Assembly (NCBI RefSeq): GCF_003967555.1
Contig: NZ_BIFS01000001.1
Location: 4,898,001-4,962,000, forward strand
DNA: 64,000 bases
Source: Dictyobacter kobayashii
Lineage (GTDB): Bacteria; Chloroflexota; Ktedonobacteria; Ktedonobacterales; Ktedonobacteraceae
Direction: 5' to 3'
The notes under the pieces are model-generated. The model did no database searches, had not been told where the DNA came from, and was given only the letters and a program-made list of their open reading frames with translations. Both the position numbers and the translations under genes were made by a program. Below, piece after piece: positions 29,290-39,623 of the stretch (the stretch's first letter is position 1; each line of letters opens with the position of its first letter).

Positions 29290-30101
29290 ATGAAGCCGAT
29301 CGATCTGAGTAACATGCGCGTGCTTGATCTCTCACAAAACTGGGATATGCATACACCAGGCTTTGCCACCTACGAAGGACCAACGATTAAATGGATCAAA
29401 CGGGTCGCCTTTGACAAGGTAGGTGGTCAGCATATTTCTTCCACGCTGCACGTTGGAACACACCTGACCGCGCCGCTCCATTTTATAACCAATGGGCAAG
29501 ATATTGGTAGCATTCCCCTGGATAAACTGGTCGGTCCAGCGGTCGTTGTGGATCTTGAAGCCCTGGGGATCGGTGACTACGATTATTATACGGCGGCCCA
29601 TTTTGAGGAATGGGAGCGCAAAACGGGACAGCGCATTCAGCCCCACGATATCGTTGTCGTGCACACCGGCTATCACAAATACTATCCCAGCAACTGGTAT
29701 GGTGAGTCGCAACCAGATGAGACGCGCTACTTCATCAAGCATCCTGGACCGACCCGCGAGTTTGCCAACTGGGTCTTAGAGCGCCAGATCTCCTGGTTCG
29801 CCATCGACGCCGGTTCGATGGATCATCCCATGAATACCGTCATTCGTAAAGTGCGACCCGACCTGGCTGTAAAGTGCGCGCAGAAACTGGGCCAACCCTT
29901 GAAGAGATCTGGCCCGACGACGATCTGCAACTCATGCACTATGCGATGTTCCCGCATGGCATCTTCCACGTAGAGAACGCTGGTGGCATGATCGATGAAG
30001 TACTCGACCAGCGCATATGGATCGGCTGCTTCCCCTGGAAGTTCAGCGGCGGTGAAGCGGCTTTCTGTCGCCTCGTAGCCTTTGTCGAGCATCAGCAATA
30101 A
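29290..30101 (+). pseudogene. Cyclase-family (kynurenine formamidase-like) hydrolase, one frameshift
   Basis: ATG at 29290 with AGGAGG (spacing 7). The metal motif reads HVGTHLTAPLHF; the family norm is H-x-G-T-H-x-D-x-P-x-H, so the usual Asp is Thr here. The frame breaks at 29892; adding one C gives 270 residues ending with DEVLDQRIWIG and PWKFSGGEAAF. Relatives include isatin hydrolase and formamidase, which open rings or cleave amides. It is divergent from the amidase/Mo-hydroxylase genes, with an AT-rich 220-bp region between that probably holds both promoters. Confidence 0.82.
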
Positions 30102-30185
30102 GCAAACACAGAAGAACGCGCCGCGACTCGGAAGCAACAATAAGAACGGTTAAGTGAGATGTACTGAGGGCAGCCTCGCCTCTAC

Positions 30186-31147
30186 TTAGAGGCTGGACAT
30201 TCTAATAAGTGCTACCATTGCCTCAATGAGAAAGCAAGTCTCCATTTTCTTTGAGGCGGCCATTCCAGTGATGTAGCGCTTTCCCCAAATATTCCAGCCT
30301 AAAAGCACGAGCAGAGCGAGAGCAAAAAAAGGAGTTTCCAGCCAGAGCAAGCTCATTGCTATCATGCTCAAGTTGGTGTGGCCACTGAAAAGCAGGATGC
30401 CTATCAAGAATGAGCAGCTATCAAGTGCCGCGTGCATGCTGATGCTAAACCAGAGCGACCTGGTTAGAAGGCGTGCGCAGATCCAGATCGTACTTAACAT
30501 CAGGTTTGCGATGATAAAAGATAAGGACACATAGCTCAGGCCATTTAACAGGTGAGCAAACACGAAGAACACGCCGGCACACACCACATTGAGCCAGAGC
30601 ACCATACTTTCGCCCAGGTTCTGAAAGACATAGCCACGGTAGTAGACCTCTTCGCGTATAGCGGTTGCAGTGTATTGAATCACATTAAAGAGCAGGATAA
30701 TGATCAGTCCCCACCAACTCAACCGGGCGAAATGCGGGTGAACAAGCCCGAGGCATTGCCAATACCCACAGCTAGCAGTGGCACGCCTGCACCAAGCAGT
30801 GCTCCCAATAGCATATCGCGCCAGTGACCGCTCAATCCGGTCCAGGCCAGGCCTGCAGTAGAACGACGGTCAATTTTGCGCCGGAACCAGTGGAGAAACC
30901 AGACTGTTCCCGCGGCAATCAGCACGTAGCCAAGGGTATAGGCGCCTACCACGCGAAGATCCATATTGTAGGCGAGAGAGTAGATGTTGTTAAGATAGCT
31001 GTAGTTGAGATGAAGGCCCAGGTAGAGAAAAAGACCAGCCGCAAGGTCAAAAAGCAAATAGATCAGCAAGGTACCAATAAATGCTAAAAATAGCCTCCAG
31101 AGCAAGGCAATCCTTCCGTCTGAGGTCAAAAAGAGACTGCGCATCAT
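30186..31147 (-). pseudogene. CPBP-family intramembrane protease, one frameshift
   Basis: The N-terminal frame (from ATG 31147) has three membrane helices. The frame breaks at about 30721 (CCCGGTTGAG) and continues with the Abi/CPBP motif REEVYYRGYVFQ (EExxxR), an FxxxH-like FVFAHLL and a later SMHAALD. One added base gives 320 residues. CPBP proteins are glutamic-type intramembrane proteases used in prenyl-protein processing, immunity to bacteriocins or regulation. The downstream cluster gives no clue. Confidence 0.8.
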
Positions 31148-31306
31148 GCTTCCGTATCCCTTCGCACCATAAATTTGATGTTATGTTATGTAACTCATCA
31201 ATAAGTATACTTATGACTGGATATTGTATCAAGTGGTAGATATACGCGCCGCACAAACCAGGCAAGCAACTGAGCGCAACAAGAAATACGAAATGTGCGT
31301 ACGGGC

Positions 31307-32676
31307 TCAACGTATCCCTCGCACGCGTTGAATGGCCAGGGTGCCCAGTACCAGGTAGACGACGGTAAGCAGGAAAAGTGAGGTATAGCCGAAATGATTG
31401 GGGATGGTACGCAGCAGTTGCAGGATTATGCCGCCGATTGTGATCCCCACGACCTGGGGCAATATACCCACTGCGGACCAGATGCCCATGAACTTGCCGG
31501 CTTCGTCGGTGAGCAGGTAATACATCGGTGGTGAGTGCCCAGTCGACGCTGGTATAGGCACCGTAACCAATCCCAAAACAGGCACCAGCCAGCAGGGCGG
31601 CATACTGATTTTGAAAGCCAATGAAAATAAAACAGACCAGTGTCATCATGGCGCTCGATAGGTAGACCAGTTTCTTGCGCCCCAATGGTCCGAGGCCCAG
31701 CCTGCCAGCAGTGACATCGGCAACGCCAGCAGCAATACCGCTGGTTGAAAGAGGGTGCCGTTGAAAAATTCTCCCGAGAATGAGTTGTTGAAAATGATGG
31801 TTTTGACGGCGTGCCCACCTAACACATCGTCAAAATAGTATTGCAGAAAATAATAGACACTCCAGATGCCCATCATGACCAGAAAGCGCGCTAGCAGGAC
31901 CCAGGAGAGGTTGGGATAGGTAGAGGGTTTGAAGAAGAATTTGCGCAGGAATAGCCGCAGATTGAAGGGTGGGCGTCCACTAACAGGCAAAGGTGTCTCC
32001 TTCACGGTCAGGATCGTATAGATGACCACGATGCTCTGTACCAATGCGATCAACAGAAAGATCTGCACGACCTGGTTGCGGTACAGGGGCAGAGGATCGT
32101 TCTTGTTGATGATCACGCCAGCAACAATCGATCCTACGACCGTTCCCAGCAAGTTGAACAGGCCGTTGAAGCCCGAGGCCAGGCCGCGCTGTTGCGGCTG
32201 TACATTGTCGGCAATAATAGCGCTCCAGGGGAGTTGGCAAAATTATTGCTGAATTGCAGCAGTACAAACAACAGCGCGAAGGCCGCTAGCAGCAGACCCG
32301 GTGGAAAAATCGTCGGCGAGAAAGCAAAAATGAGCAGAACCACAACATTGAGGACGGTCCCAATCAGCATAAATGGACGACGCCGACCCAGGCGGAAGCC
32401 AGCGTAATCGGAGAGCGCACCAACCAGTGGGTTAACAACCACGGCCACCAGTGTCCCCCAGTTGACCACCAGGGCAAGGTTGATGCTCTTCTGTGCGGGA
32501 TCAAGGAACTTGGCAACCATACTGGGGATCACCACGGCCAGCAATGCCTGCCAGTGGAACTGGTTGGCGAACCAGAAGAGATTCAGGTTTACCATACCGA
32601 AGGAGGAGAGTGGACGCTGAACGGGACTGGCAACGGCATCACCATCGATGCCGGCGGGCTGCTTTGAAATCTTCAT
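31307..32676 (-). pseudogene. MFS transporter (GPH/SLC45 sugar-symporter-like), three frameshifts
   Basis: The start region has LNLFWFANQFHWQALL and the family loop GALSDYAGFRLGRRRPFMLIG. Frame breaks occur in a G-run at 32228-32231, a C-run at 31680-31683, and near 31512. The rejoined parts give 12 membrane helices, including LLAGWASDHWG+KKLVYLSS and TDEAGKFMGIWSAVG. The arithmetic closes as one frame if two bases are added and one removed. Probably a sugar or glycoside transporter. Confidence 0.78.
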
Positions 32677-33027
32677 CTTTAGAATATCCTTTTCAGAGAA
32701 GATACAGTCGTTCCATTATTTGATGCGACAAGAGAAGACCAACAAAAAAGTCCCTCTTTTCGCTAGCTCATTTCCCACGCTTATTGTAAAGCTTATACCG
32801 CTAGTATGCAAGAAGGAAATTTTTCCCTGATATCAGAATCATTGGTCAAGGTTCCGTAATCAGGGCAACCATAACAGATGCCAGAAGTTCAGATCCACGC
32901 TAAAAGCGACCCCAGCCAGAGTCAGGAGCACAGTGGAAAGGCAGCGCCACCGGTTCCTGGAAGGCAGCCAGACCAGGAGAACGGTATGAGAATATGAATA
33001 AATCATGTGGCAAGCGGAATTACCCGC
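32677..33027. other. Intergenic region, possible membrane-protein remnant
   Basis: No intact gene. On the minus strand, a frame ending at the stop at 32860-32862 reads a hydrophobic stretch (LLTLAGVAFSVDLNFW) of about 40 residues, possibly the tail of a lost membrane protein. No family is recognised. Confidence 0.25.
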
Positions 33028-33279
33028 TCATGATCTTTGTAATACTTCGCTGGTGACGGTACATGATGGAAACCAGCGCTGCAGATGTTCTTTCAATTCT
33101 TCTCCGGCGGTTTGGAGCGTTTCACTCGGATAAGGTGCAAGACGGTCTAATACAAAGTAGGCTGCTTGAGTATCTTCTGTCAGTTGTGTACGGCGTCCCT
33201 GTCGCCAGTTCCATCGGCGGCAGGTGATACCAGCCGAGTCAGTCCAGATGACTTCACCGGCCTCTGGATAGGTGACCTG
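33028..33279 (-). pseudogene. C-terminal remnant of a B3/4 (tRNA-binding) domain protein
   Basis: The frame is open from about 33276 leftward to a TGA at 33028-33030 and reads AGEVIWTDSAGITCRRWNWR, then TQAAYFVLDRLAPY. This matches the C-terminus of stand-alone B3/4 proteins, which resemble the editing domain of phenylalanyl-tRNA synthetase. An in-frame stop sits directly upstream, so the N-terminal two thirds are gone. Repeat copy 5 lies 112 bp away. There is no start codon in the fragment. Confidence 0.65.
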
Positions 33280-33390
33280 TCAAGAAGCCAGATAGGAGGA
33301 AGGTGTTAGAGACGAGGGACCGAGCGGCGAGGAGACCGGGCCTCACTACCGGTGAAGTCAATACATTTCAATTAATGCTACCTGGAAATA

Positions 33391-33584
33391 AATGCAACAA
33401 GAATAAAGATCAGTACGTGCGGGGCTTGCTCCCGCTTTTAATCTTAATCGCTCGAAAAAACAATAAAAATATGATTTTGCCGCTATTTATTTGAGCGCAT
33501 AGCATTATTATTCTTGATTTTTCGGATAGGAACGGAGAAAGCGGGACAAGCCCCGCACGTACTGATCGTGTTTATTAATGCTTT
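33391..33584. mobile_element. Palindromic repeat element, copy 5
   Basis: Left end AAAGATCAGTACGTGCGGGG, right end GCCCCGCACGTACTGATCG. The core contains the CGCATAGCATTATTATTC segment shared, in reverse, with copy 4. It lies between the B3/4 remnant and a membrane-protein gene. Nothing else is seen in this gap. Confidence 0.8.
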
Positions 33585-33636
33585 TGATGCATCGATTTGT
33601 TCTTCAATGAAAAGTATTGAGGACAGCCCTGAGCGC

Positions 33637-34326
33637 CTATTGGCGCCACAGAGCAAGGGCGGCAGGCACCGCACCAATGATGAAAAGTACGCACACGATC
33701 CATACGAGTTGTGGAACCTGGTGGAACGCGAAGAGAAGCATGGTCACAGGACTGCTTAATGCAAAGGCCCAGGCTGTCCAGACGGGAATAAGCCGTGTCC
33801 GACCAAGCAGAATGCCTAGCAAGATCGCACTTATCATGTGACCTACGATGTAGATGTATTGATATGTCATGATGAATGGGTCGCCATTAAATTGTCCCCA
33901 TAAGGTCACGAGTTGTGGCATGCTCCCTACCCGAGCGACATCGTAAGCCAGAATGTCAAGGCTGATAATCGCCCCAAAGGGAGCCCAGCCCACGAGAGCA
34001 AAGATTGCCGAGATCGTCGCCAGCCATGGCGCACGCTTCATTCCCAGCAATGCCATTCCCAGGAAACCAAGTGGAAGGAAGATGGTGGCAAGGATGCCAG
34101 AGATCATATGGATGTAATTGAGAACCGGACCCAGCGCTGCAATGCTCTGGCTATAGTCGAGAGAAGAGCCATGGGCATTGACGTTGATCCAGGTCATAAG
34201 GTAGACAGTCAGGGTCAGTGGCGCAAGAAGAATGCAGATGGCGAGTAAGCGATTCTGGACCCGGCGATAGGCCGGAAGAGACGATGCCGCTGCTGTTTGT
34301 TCTGCATGCTGTGTGGATAAGATCAT
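33637..34326 (-). CDS. Six-helix membrane protein of unknown function
   Basis: 229 residues with six or seven likely membrane helices (for example LLAICILLAPLTLTVYL and MISGILATIFLPLGFLGMA). The ATG at 34326 has an AAGGAGG site at 8 nt. It resembles DUF4386-like integral proteins in length and helix number, but I do not assign the family firmly. It is divergent from the next gene. Confidence 0.6.
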   Translation of the reverse strand: MILSTQHAEQTAAASSLPAYRRVQNRLLAICILLAPLTLTVYLMTWINVNAHGSSLDYSQSIAALGPVLNYIHMISGILATIFLPLGFLGMALLGMKRAPWLATISAIFALVGWAPFGAIISLDILAYDVARVGSMPQLVTLWGQFNGDPFIMTYQYIYIVGHMISAILLGILLGRTRLIPVWTAWAFALSSPVTMLLFAFHQVPQLVWIVCVLFIIGAVPAALALWRQ

Positions 34327-34670
34327 CAGATGAGCCTCCTTATCTGAATTATGCTCGTTACTAAGATCGAATGTTGTTCATCAATGTTGTTCATCTAAGA
34401 AGAGTGTATGGTATGCAACGTTCCTCAAGCGTGTTCGCGACCGTTTCTTGAAGACGATTTAGAAGAGTGGAGCGTTCTCAGCTTTAGCAGAAGAGCATAA
34501 TACTTTTTGATATATACACTTAATAGGTCGATAAATACTGAAAAGAGGTCAGGATGGTGATTGACAGAAGCTGTACTTTCTTGTAATGTGAGAAGCGTTA
34601 GAGGCTCGCGTTCTCCAGCATGAAACGTTTGATTCTCAACATCGCCTCTCGCATTGAAGAAGGAAAAGCT
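34327..34670. other. Divergent intergenic region
   Basis: AT-richer DNA between divergent genes, likely holding both promoters. No repeat element or clear operator was found. An in-frame ATG at 34620 could extend the rightward gene, but it lacks a clear ribosome site. Confidence 0.35.
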
Positions 34671-35195
34671 ATGAATGCACTTCAACTCCTGGTGATCTGT
34701 GCCATCCTGATCGCCGTCGTCCTGGTCCTGTTCCTGCCGTTTCCGCGTTGGCAGAGAAAAGTGGATACACGTGTTGATCGTCCACCGATTCCTGTTGCTT
34801 CCCGTGATGATGATCAGTACTGGTATGCAGGCTTTTTTTACAGCAACCCCAATGATCCCGAACTGTTTGTCCCCAGGCGTTTCGGCTTCGGGTGGACCCT
34901 GAATTTCGGCCACCCCCGGGCCAGGCTGTTCGTGATCACTCTGTTAGTGATGCTCTTTGTGTTAATGCTGGTACCGCCTCTGGCGGTGGCACTTTTTGGG
35001 GGAATAGTATCGGATGCCACACGTTTGGATGTCAGCCATAGAAATGGGATTGAAGAGCTTCAAGAGGAAAGTCCATTGATACTCCCATTGTCGACGGGGT
35101 CGCCTGCGGAGCAAGCAGGCGCGACCGGGCGCGCAGAGAGGTCCTGCGTGCCCGGTCGCGGCCTGTGGAGTAAGGGGCGTGGTCGCCAGAGCTAG
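34671..35195 (+). CDS. DUF5808-like membrane protein
   Basis: 174 residues from the ATG at 34671 (GAAGGA site). One helix is at the N-terminus (LLVICAILIAVVLVLFL) and one at about residues 84-107. Between them, QYWYAGFFYSNPNDPELFVP and GFGWTLNFGHPRA match the short domain found in DUF5808 proteins (unknown role). The last ~40 residues run into the hairpin that ends the opposing sugar-ABC operon and look non-native, so the C-terminus may have been extended by loss of an earlier stop. Confidence 0.7.
   Translation: MNALQLLVICAILIAVVLVLFLPFPRWQRKVDTRVDRPPIPVASRDDDQYWYAGFFYSNPNDPELFVPRRFGFGWTLNFGHPRARLFVITLLVMLFVLMLVPPLAVALFGGIVSDATRLDVSHRNGIEELQEESPLILPLSTGSPAEQAGATGRAERSCVPGRGLWSKGRGRQS
35121..35159 (-). 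terminator. GC-rich stem-loop after the sugar ABC operon
   Basis: GCGACCGGGC (35121-35130) pairs with GCCCGGTCGC (35150-35159). It lies about 60 bp past the stop of the leftward permease gene and overlaps the 3' end of the rightward DUF5808-like gene. Confidence 0.55.
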
Positions 35196-35216
35196 AGCTA
35201 CCAGCCCCTCCATCAT

Positions 35217-36139
35217 TTACCCTTTGACGCTGCCAGCCCCCAGGCCGCTGCGCCAGAAGCGCTGCAGGAGGACACAGCCGATCAGCAGCGGGATCGAGGA
35301 GACCAGGGCTCCAGTTACGATCAGGGATAGAGGAAGTTATTCGCTCCACCCGTAGTGATATTCCAGGTCTCCAGGCCGACCGAGATCGGGAAGAGATTCT
35401 GGTTGCTCAACATGATCAATGGCAGGAAGTAGTTGTTCCAGATCGCCACGAACTGGAACAGCAGGATCGTTACCAGTGCGGGAGCCATGAGCCGCATTGC
35501 CACCGTTAAGAAGGTGCGATACTCACCAGCTCCGTCGATGCGGGCCGCCTCCAGCAGCTCATCGGGCACGGAAGATGCCACATAGATGCGTGAGAGATAG
35601 ACGCCGAAGGGACTGACAAGGCTGGGTAAGAGTACCGACCAGATTGTGTTGGTCAGGCCCACGCCGCTCATCATTAGATACAATGGTAGCGCCAGGGCTG
35701 TGGCCGGAATGAGGATGGCCCCCAGGATCATTGCGAAGATCAGGTCGCGGCCATGGAAATTATACTTTGCCAGAGCGTAGCCAGCCATAGCAGCCAGGAA
35801 CGTGCCTACGATTGAGCCCACGCCCGCATAGAGCAACGTATTGAGCAGCCAGCGTACATAGAGGCCATCGCTGTAGGTGAACAACTGCTGCAGGTTGCTC
35901 CACAGGTTAAAACTGGGAGAGAACCAGAGACCAAAGGTGTTGAACAGATCTCCCGTATTCTTGGTCGCTGAAACAACCAGCCAGAAAAAAGGGATCAGGA
36001 AATACAGCGTGCAGATGATCAGGAAGGTCATAGCCCCCACGCTGCTGCCGGAAAACTGGCGGGAAATTGGGCTTCTGGCCTGTGTGGCTGCCTTTTCCCC
36101 ACTGATAGATACCGGAACCGAAGTGGTTTGTTGACTCAT
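35217..36139 (-). pseudogene. Sugar ABC transporter permease (MalG-like), one frameshift
   Basis: The ATG at 36139 has CAGGAG inside the end of the upstream permease gene. Six helices and the EAA loop (ELLEAARIDGAGEYRTF) are present. The frame breaks in a GGG run at 35323-35325 (CCC on the coding strand). One added C continues it as GALVSSIPLLIGCVLLQRFW and the typical end GLGAGSVKG, giving 307 residues. Inner-membrane half of a CUT1-type importer. Confidence 0.87.
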
Positions 36140-36141
36140 TT

Positions 36142-37080
36142 TTACACTCCTGCCTGTCGTCGGGTCACGCGTAAAAAGCCGAAAGAAAAGACGAAGGTCA
36201 CCAGGGCCAGCACTACCGATATCGCGGCCGCGTAGTAGTAATTATTGTAAGCAAAAGCGGCATTATAGGCGTATAACACCGGTGCGAAAGACGTTGAAAT
36301 GTTGTTTGAGATCGCCGAGAGCACCTGTGGTTCAGCAAACAGCTGCAAGGTCCCGATGATCGAGAATACGCCCGTCAGAACCAGGGCCGGGGCAACCAGG
36401 GGCACTTTAATGAACCAGGCAATGCGGAGGCCCGAGCAGCCGTCGATGCGGGCTGACTCATAGATTTCCTGGGGAATGGCCTGCAGGGCCGCGAAGATGA
36501 TCAACATATTGTAGCCTGTCCAGGCCCAGATGGCGATGTTCGCGATTGACCACAGCACGGTGCTATAGCCCAGGAAATCCGGTGCCGGTAAATTCAGCGT
36601 CTGCAATCCCTTGACAATGGGAGATAGGGCCGGGTCATAGAGATAGCCCCACAGCAGAGCAGCGATGATACCCGGGACAGCATAGGGCACGAAGAAGGCC
36701 AGGCGGAAGAAGGCCTTGAGACGCACCACCGTTGAATCCAGCAGAAGAGCTATTATAAGTGCTAACAGCAGCATGATCGGGACCTGTACGATGCCATAAA
36801 GTAACATGCGGCCGATGCTGGCATAGAATTTCGCGTCACTGAGCACCGTCGCATAATTGCTCAGGCCGCTGAAGCCAACGGTCGCCCCGCTCAGTCCCAG
36901 ACCTGTACGCTGGAAATGGAAGGTACTCTGGACGATAGCATAGAGGATGGGGACGAGAAAAAACAGAATGAAAAGCACTCCGAAGGGGAGTATAAACAGA
37001 TAGGGTGTCAGTACCCGTTTCCAGGCAATAGAACGTGTGACTCCGCGAGCGGACGCGCGGGAGCTTGTTGCGAGCGCCAT
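36142..37080 (-). CDS. Sugar ABC transporter permease (MalF-like)
   Basis: 312 residues, six helices, with the EAA loop IYESARIDGCSGLRIAWFIK that docks on the ATPase. The start at 37080 follows AGGAGAAAAAGC. Two bases separate its stop from the next permease start. No ATPase gene is in the operon; CUT1 importers often share a common MsmK-like ATPase. Confidence 0.92.
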   Translation of the reverse strand: MALATSSRASARGVTRSIAWKRVLTPYLFILPFGVLFILFFLVPILYAIVQSTFHFQRTGLGLSGATVGFSGLSNYATVLSDAKFYASIGRMLLYGIVQVPIMLLLALIIALLLDSTVVRLKAFFRLAFFVPYAVPGIIAALLWGYLYDPALSPIVKGLQTLNLPAPDFLGYSTVLWSIANIAIWAWTGYNMLIIFAALQAIPQEIYESARIDGCSGLRIAWFIKVPLVAPALVLTGVFSIIGTLQLFAEPQVLSAISNNISTSFAPVLYAYNAAFAYNNYYYAAAISVVLALVTFVFSFGFLRVTRRQAGV

Positions 37081-37179
37081 TGCTTTTTCTCCTATCTTTG
37101 TTTGTCGCGCCTTCGCATCCTGCTGAAGCAGGCAGCGCGAAGGCGCACCGGTTGTTTGCTGGCTTGTAGCGTTCCTTGC

Positions 37180-38528
37180 TTAGGAACTGACATTAAAGCC
37201 CTGGTTTTTCATAAACAGGACTGTGCTCTGCTGAACTGAATTCAGCCCGTTCGTCAGAGTATCCTGATTATTGACAGCACCGGCAAAGCTGTCACCAAAG
37301 TCGTTGTAAACCTGGTTAATGGTAGGTCCCCACTGGTAGTTGGCATTCACATGTTGCGAGGCAACTTTAAACAAAGCGCCGACGTTCTGATTGCCAAAGA
37401 AAGGCTGAGGGCCGTTCACGAGGGGCGAGTCTAAATTTGCCTGACTGGCGGGTAAATAGCGTTCCCTTTGATCATCTCTTCGACGGCCTGCTTATTGGTA
37501 TTGAGCCACATGGCGAACTCGGCAGCCTCTTTAGGATGTTTAGTGTTATTGAACACTGCGGTAGTAGAGCCACCCCAGTTTCCATTGTTGTACTCGCCTT
37601 CCTGCCACTGTGGCAGGGGTGCCACACGCCAGTCGCCAGCCGTCTGCGGAGCATTGGGCTTGATAGTACCCGCGCCCCAGGCCGCTGAAATCCAGGTCGC
37701 CAGGGTGCCGGTGTCCAGGTCGTGATACCAGGCATCAGAGAAGTCCGGTTCGGCCTTGATAAGGTTCTTGCTAATCAGATCCTGCCAGTAAGATGCTACT
37801 TTCTGTGCCTGGGGATTGTTGATGGCAACTTTCCAGGACTGGCCATCAATGTTGAACATCTGGCCGCCAGCCTGCCACACGAGCCCGTTGAACCATCCCG
37901 GGTCCCTGGCGGGGAAATCAGTAATGTATGATTTGGGGTCAGCGGCATGCAGTTTTGCCGCGTCATCGGCATATTGAGCCCAGGTAGTAGGAACGGGCAG
38001 GTTATATTTCTGGAAGAGGTCAGCCCGGTAGTACAGGACCAGGGGGCCGGTATCCTGCGGGATGGCGTAGACCGAATTGCCCAGCGATACCTGGTTCCAG
38101 GTCCAGGGCACAAACTGATCTTTGAGGGCACCTGCGCCATATTTGGAAAGGTCGATCAGTGAACCGGTTGTTTCAAAGGTCGGTAGGATCTGGTACTCGA
38201 TCTGTGCCAGGTCGGGTTCGTTATTGGCTTTGATCGCCGTGTAGAGCTTGTTATATTCGTTTGAGCCGCCGCCTAAGTTGATCACATTCACGTGTATATC
38301 TGGATGGAGCTTATTGAACTCGGCTGCTGCCTTGTCGACGCCGGTAACCCAGTTCCAGAACGTCAGGGTAACCGGACCTCCCGATGAGCTACTACCAGTA
38401 GTGTTTGACCCAGGACTGGTATTGGAAGCCGGGCTGCTGTCACACGCGGACAGCATTCCGAGCAATAACGCAGCCAGTAACACTAGTGGTACAACTTTCA
38501 CCTTCGAAAATGTAAAGCGATCTGGCAT
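37180..38528 (-). pseudogene. Sugar ABC transporter substrate-binding lipoprotein, one frameshift
   Basis: ATG at 38528 with AAAGGAGA. The lipobox is LLGMLSAC (lipidated Cys29). Then LTFWNWVTGVDKAAAEF and the solute-binding fold of family 1 (MalE-like). The frame breaks at the GGG at 37450-37452; one added C restores the C-terminal ~80 residues (SPLVNGPQPFFGNQNVGALF) and gives 449 residues. It is the first gene of the importer operon. The sugar is unknown. Confidence 0.87.
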
Positions 38529-38896
38529 GGTGATCTCCTTTCACCTTCAAGCGTAGGGCAATTTGAATTACGATGAGATGATGCATATCATGATTGGGGA
38601 CTCTTGTTGAAAGGGGTCTCTAGGATAAAAAATGTGCTATCCACATGACGAGGGGTGGCTCGCTGAGGTAGTGCTGAGCCGGGCACCGATTGTGACAGGC
38701 GCTGGTTGTAAAGTGGCGGCAACCAGCCAAAACATTGTAGATCGCCGTCATGTAGACCTCCACCAGTATTGGACACCGTGGATGAAGCGACAAAATACGT
38801 TGACAACATCGTCGTTGAACATAAAATACAGAATACGTAAACTATACCAGATTAATAGAAATGAGTCAATGCTAAGCTTTTAGTACACTGATGAGT
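38529..38896. other. Intergenic region upstream of the sugar importer
   Basis: No supported gene; a 73-codon leftward frame at 38588-38809 matches nothing I know. It likely carries the importer promoter. GTTGACAACATCGTCGTTGA near 38796 has partial symmetry and could bind a regulator, but this is weak. Confidence 0.3.
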
Positions 38897-39496
38897 TTAT
38901 ACAACAAAAGGGATGAGCCGTTTTGTACGCCGCATGTACTCCTGATACTGTTGGCCCAGATGCTCCTGCAGGGCGTGCTCTTCCACATGAATACGGTAGC
39001 TCAGGCCAGGTAGCGCGCATCCCATCAAGACCACCAGGCTCAACCAGTTCGTACAGGTGAGCCCAAGCCCGAATAGTATAATGAGCACGCCGGTATAGGA
39101 GGGATGACGAATGAGTCGGTAGGGACCCGCTTCGACCACGGTCTGCTCGGGGGCGACCGCTACCGTCGTTGTGAAGGAGGTGCCGAGCACGTGGATGGCG
39201 TAGAAACGGAACACGATTCCCGCGTTGATGAGCAGTATGCCCAGCCAGAAGAGAAATATGCGAGCGCTCGTGATGGCGGTGGCAGGAACCTTCAATGCTA
39301 CCAGCAGGCCGAAGAAAATGCCGAGCGTGAGCATGCCAATGAGGACCGCATGTGATCCTTTATCCTGGCGCCGGGCGCCAGCACGGAGGCGTTTGAATGT
39401 CCTGATATCCACGCCCGCTTCCATCACTCGCCAGATGAACAGGTTAGCCACCAGGACACCCAGTAGCACAGGCTGGTGCGCGAAAAGCGGCTGCAT
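38897..39496 (-). CDS. Isoprenylcysteine methyltransferase-like (ICMT/PEMT) membrane protein
   Basis: 199 residues, five helices. The family SAM-binding region reads GPYRLIRHPSYTGVLI, followed by EEHALQEHLGQQYQEYMRRT, the standard C-terminal motif. Members methylate isoprenyl-Cys, lipids or small molecules; the bacterial substrates are mostly unknown. Alone, with no partner. Confidence 0.88.
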   Translation of the reverse strand: MQPLFAHQPVLLGVLVANLFIWRVMEAGVDIRTFKRLRAGARRQDKGSHAVLIGMLTLGIFFGLLVALKVPATAITSARIFLFWLGILLINAGIVFRFYAIHVLGTSFTTTVAVAPEQTVVEAGPYRLIRHPSYTGVLIILFGLGLTCTNWLSLVVLMGCALPGLSYRIHVEEHALQEHLGQQYQEYMRRTKRLIPFVV

Positions 39497-39623
39497 GCTC
39501 TACGACCTTTCCGTTAGTGTCGATTTCCTCATTTTCAATGCTTATGAACAGTATACCAGATATTGTATGAGAACCAGCCTGGCTGGAAAATGCCACTCTC
39601 TTGTTGCATATAGGTTTTTTGCA

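Noticed and set aside
38588..38809. 73-codon leftward frame upstream of the sugar importer
   Set aside because: No ribosome site, no recognised family and low-complexity composition.
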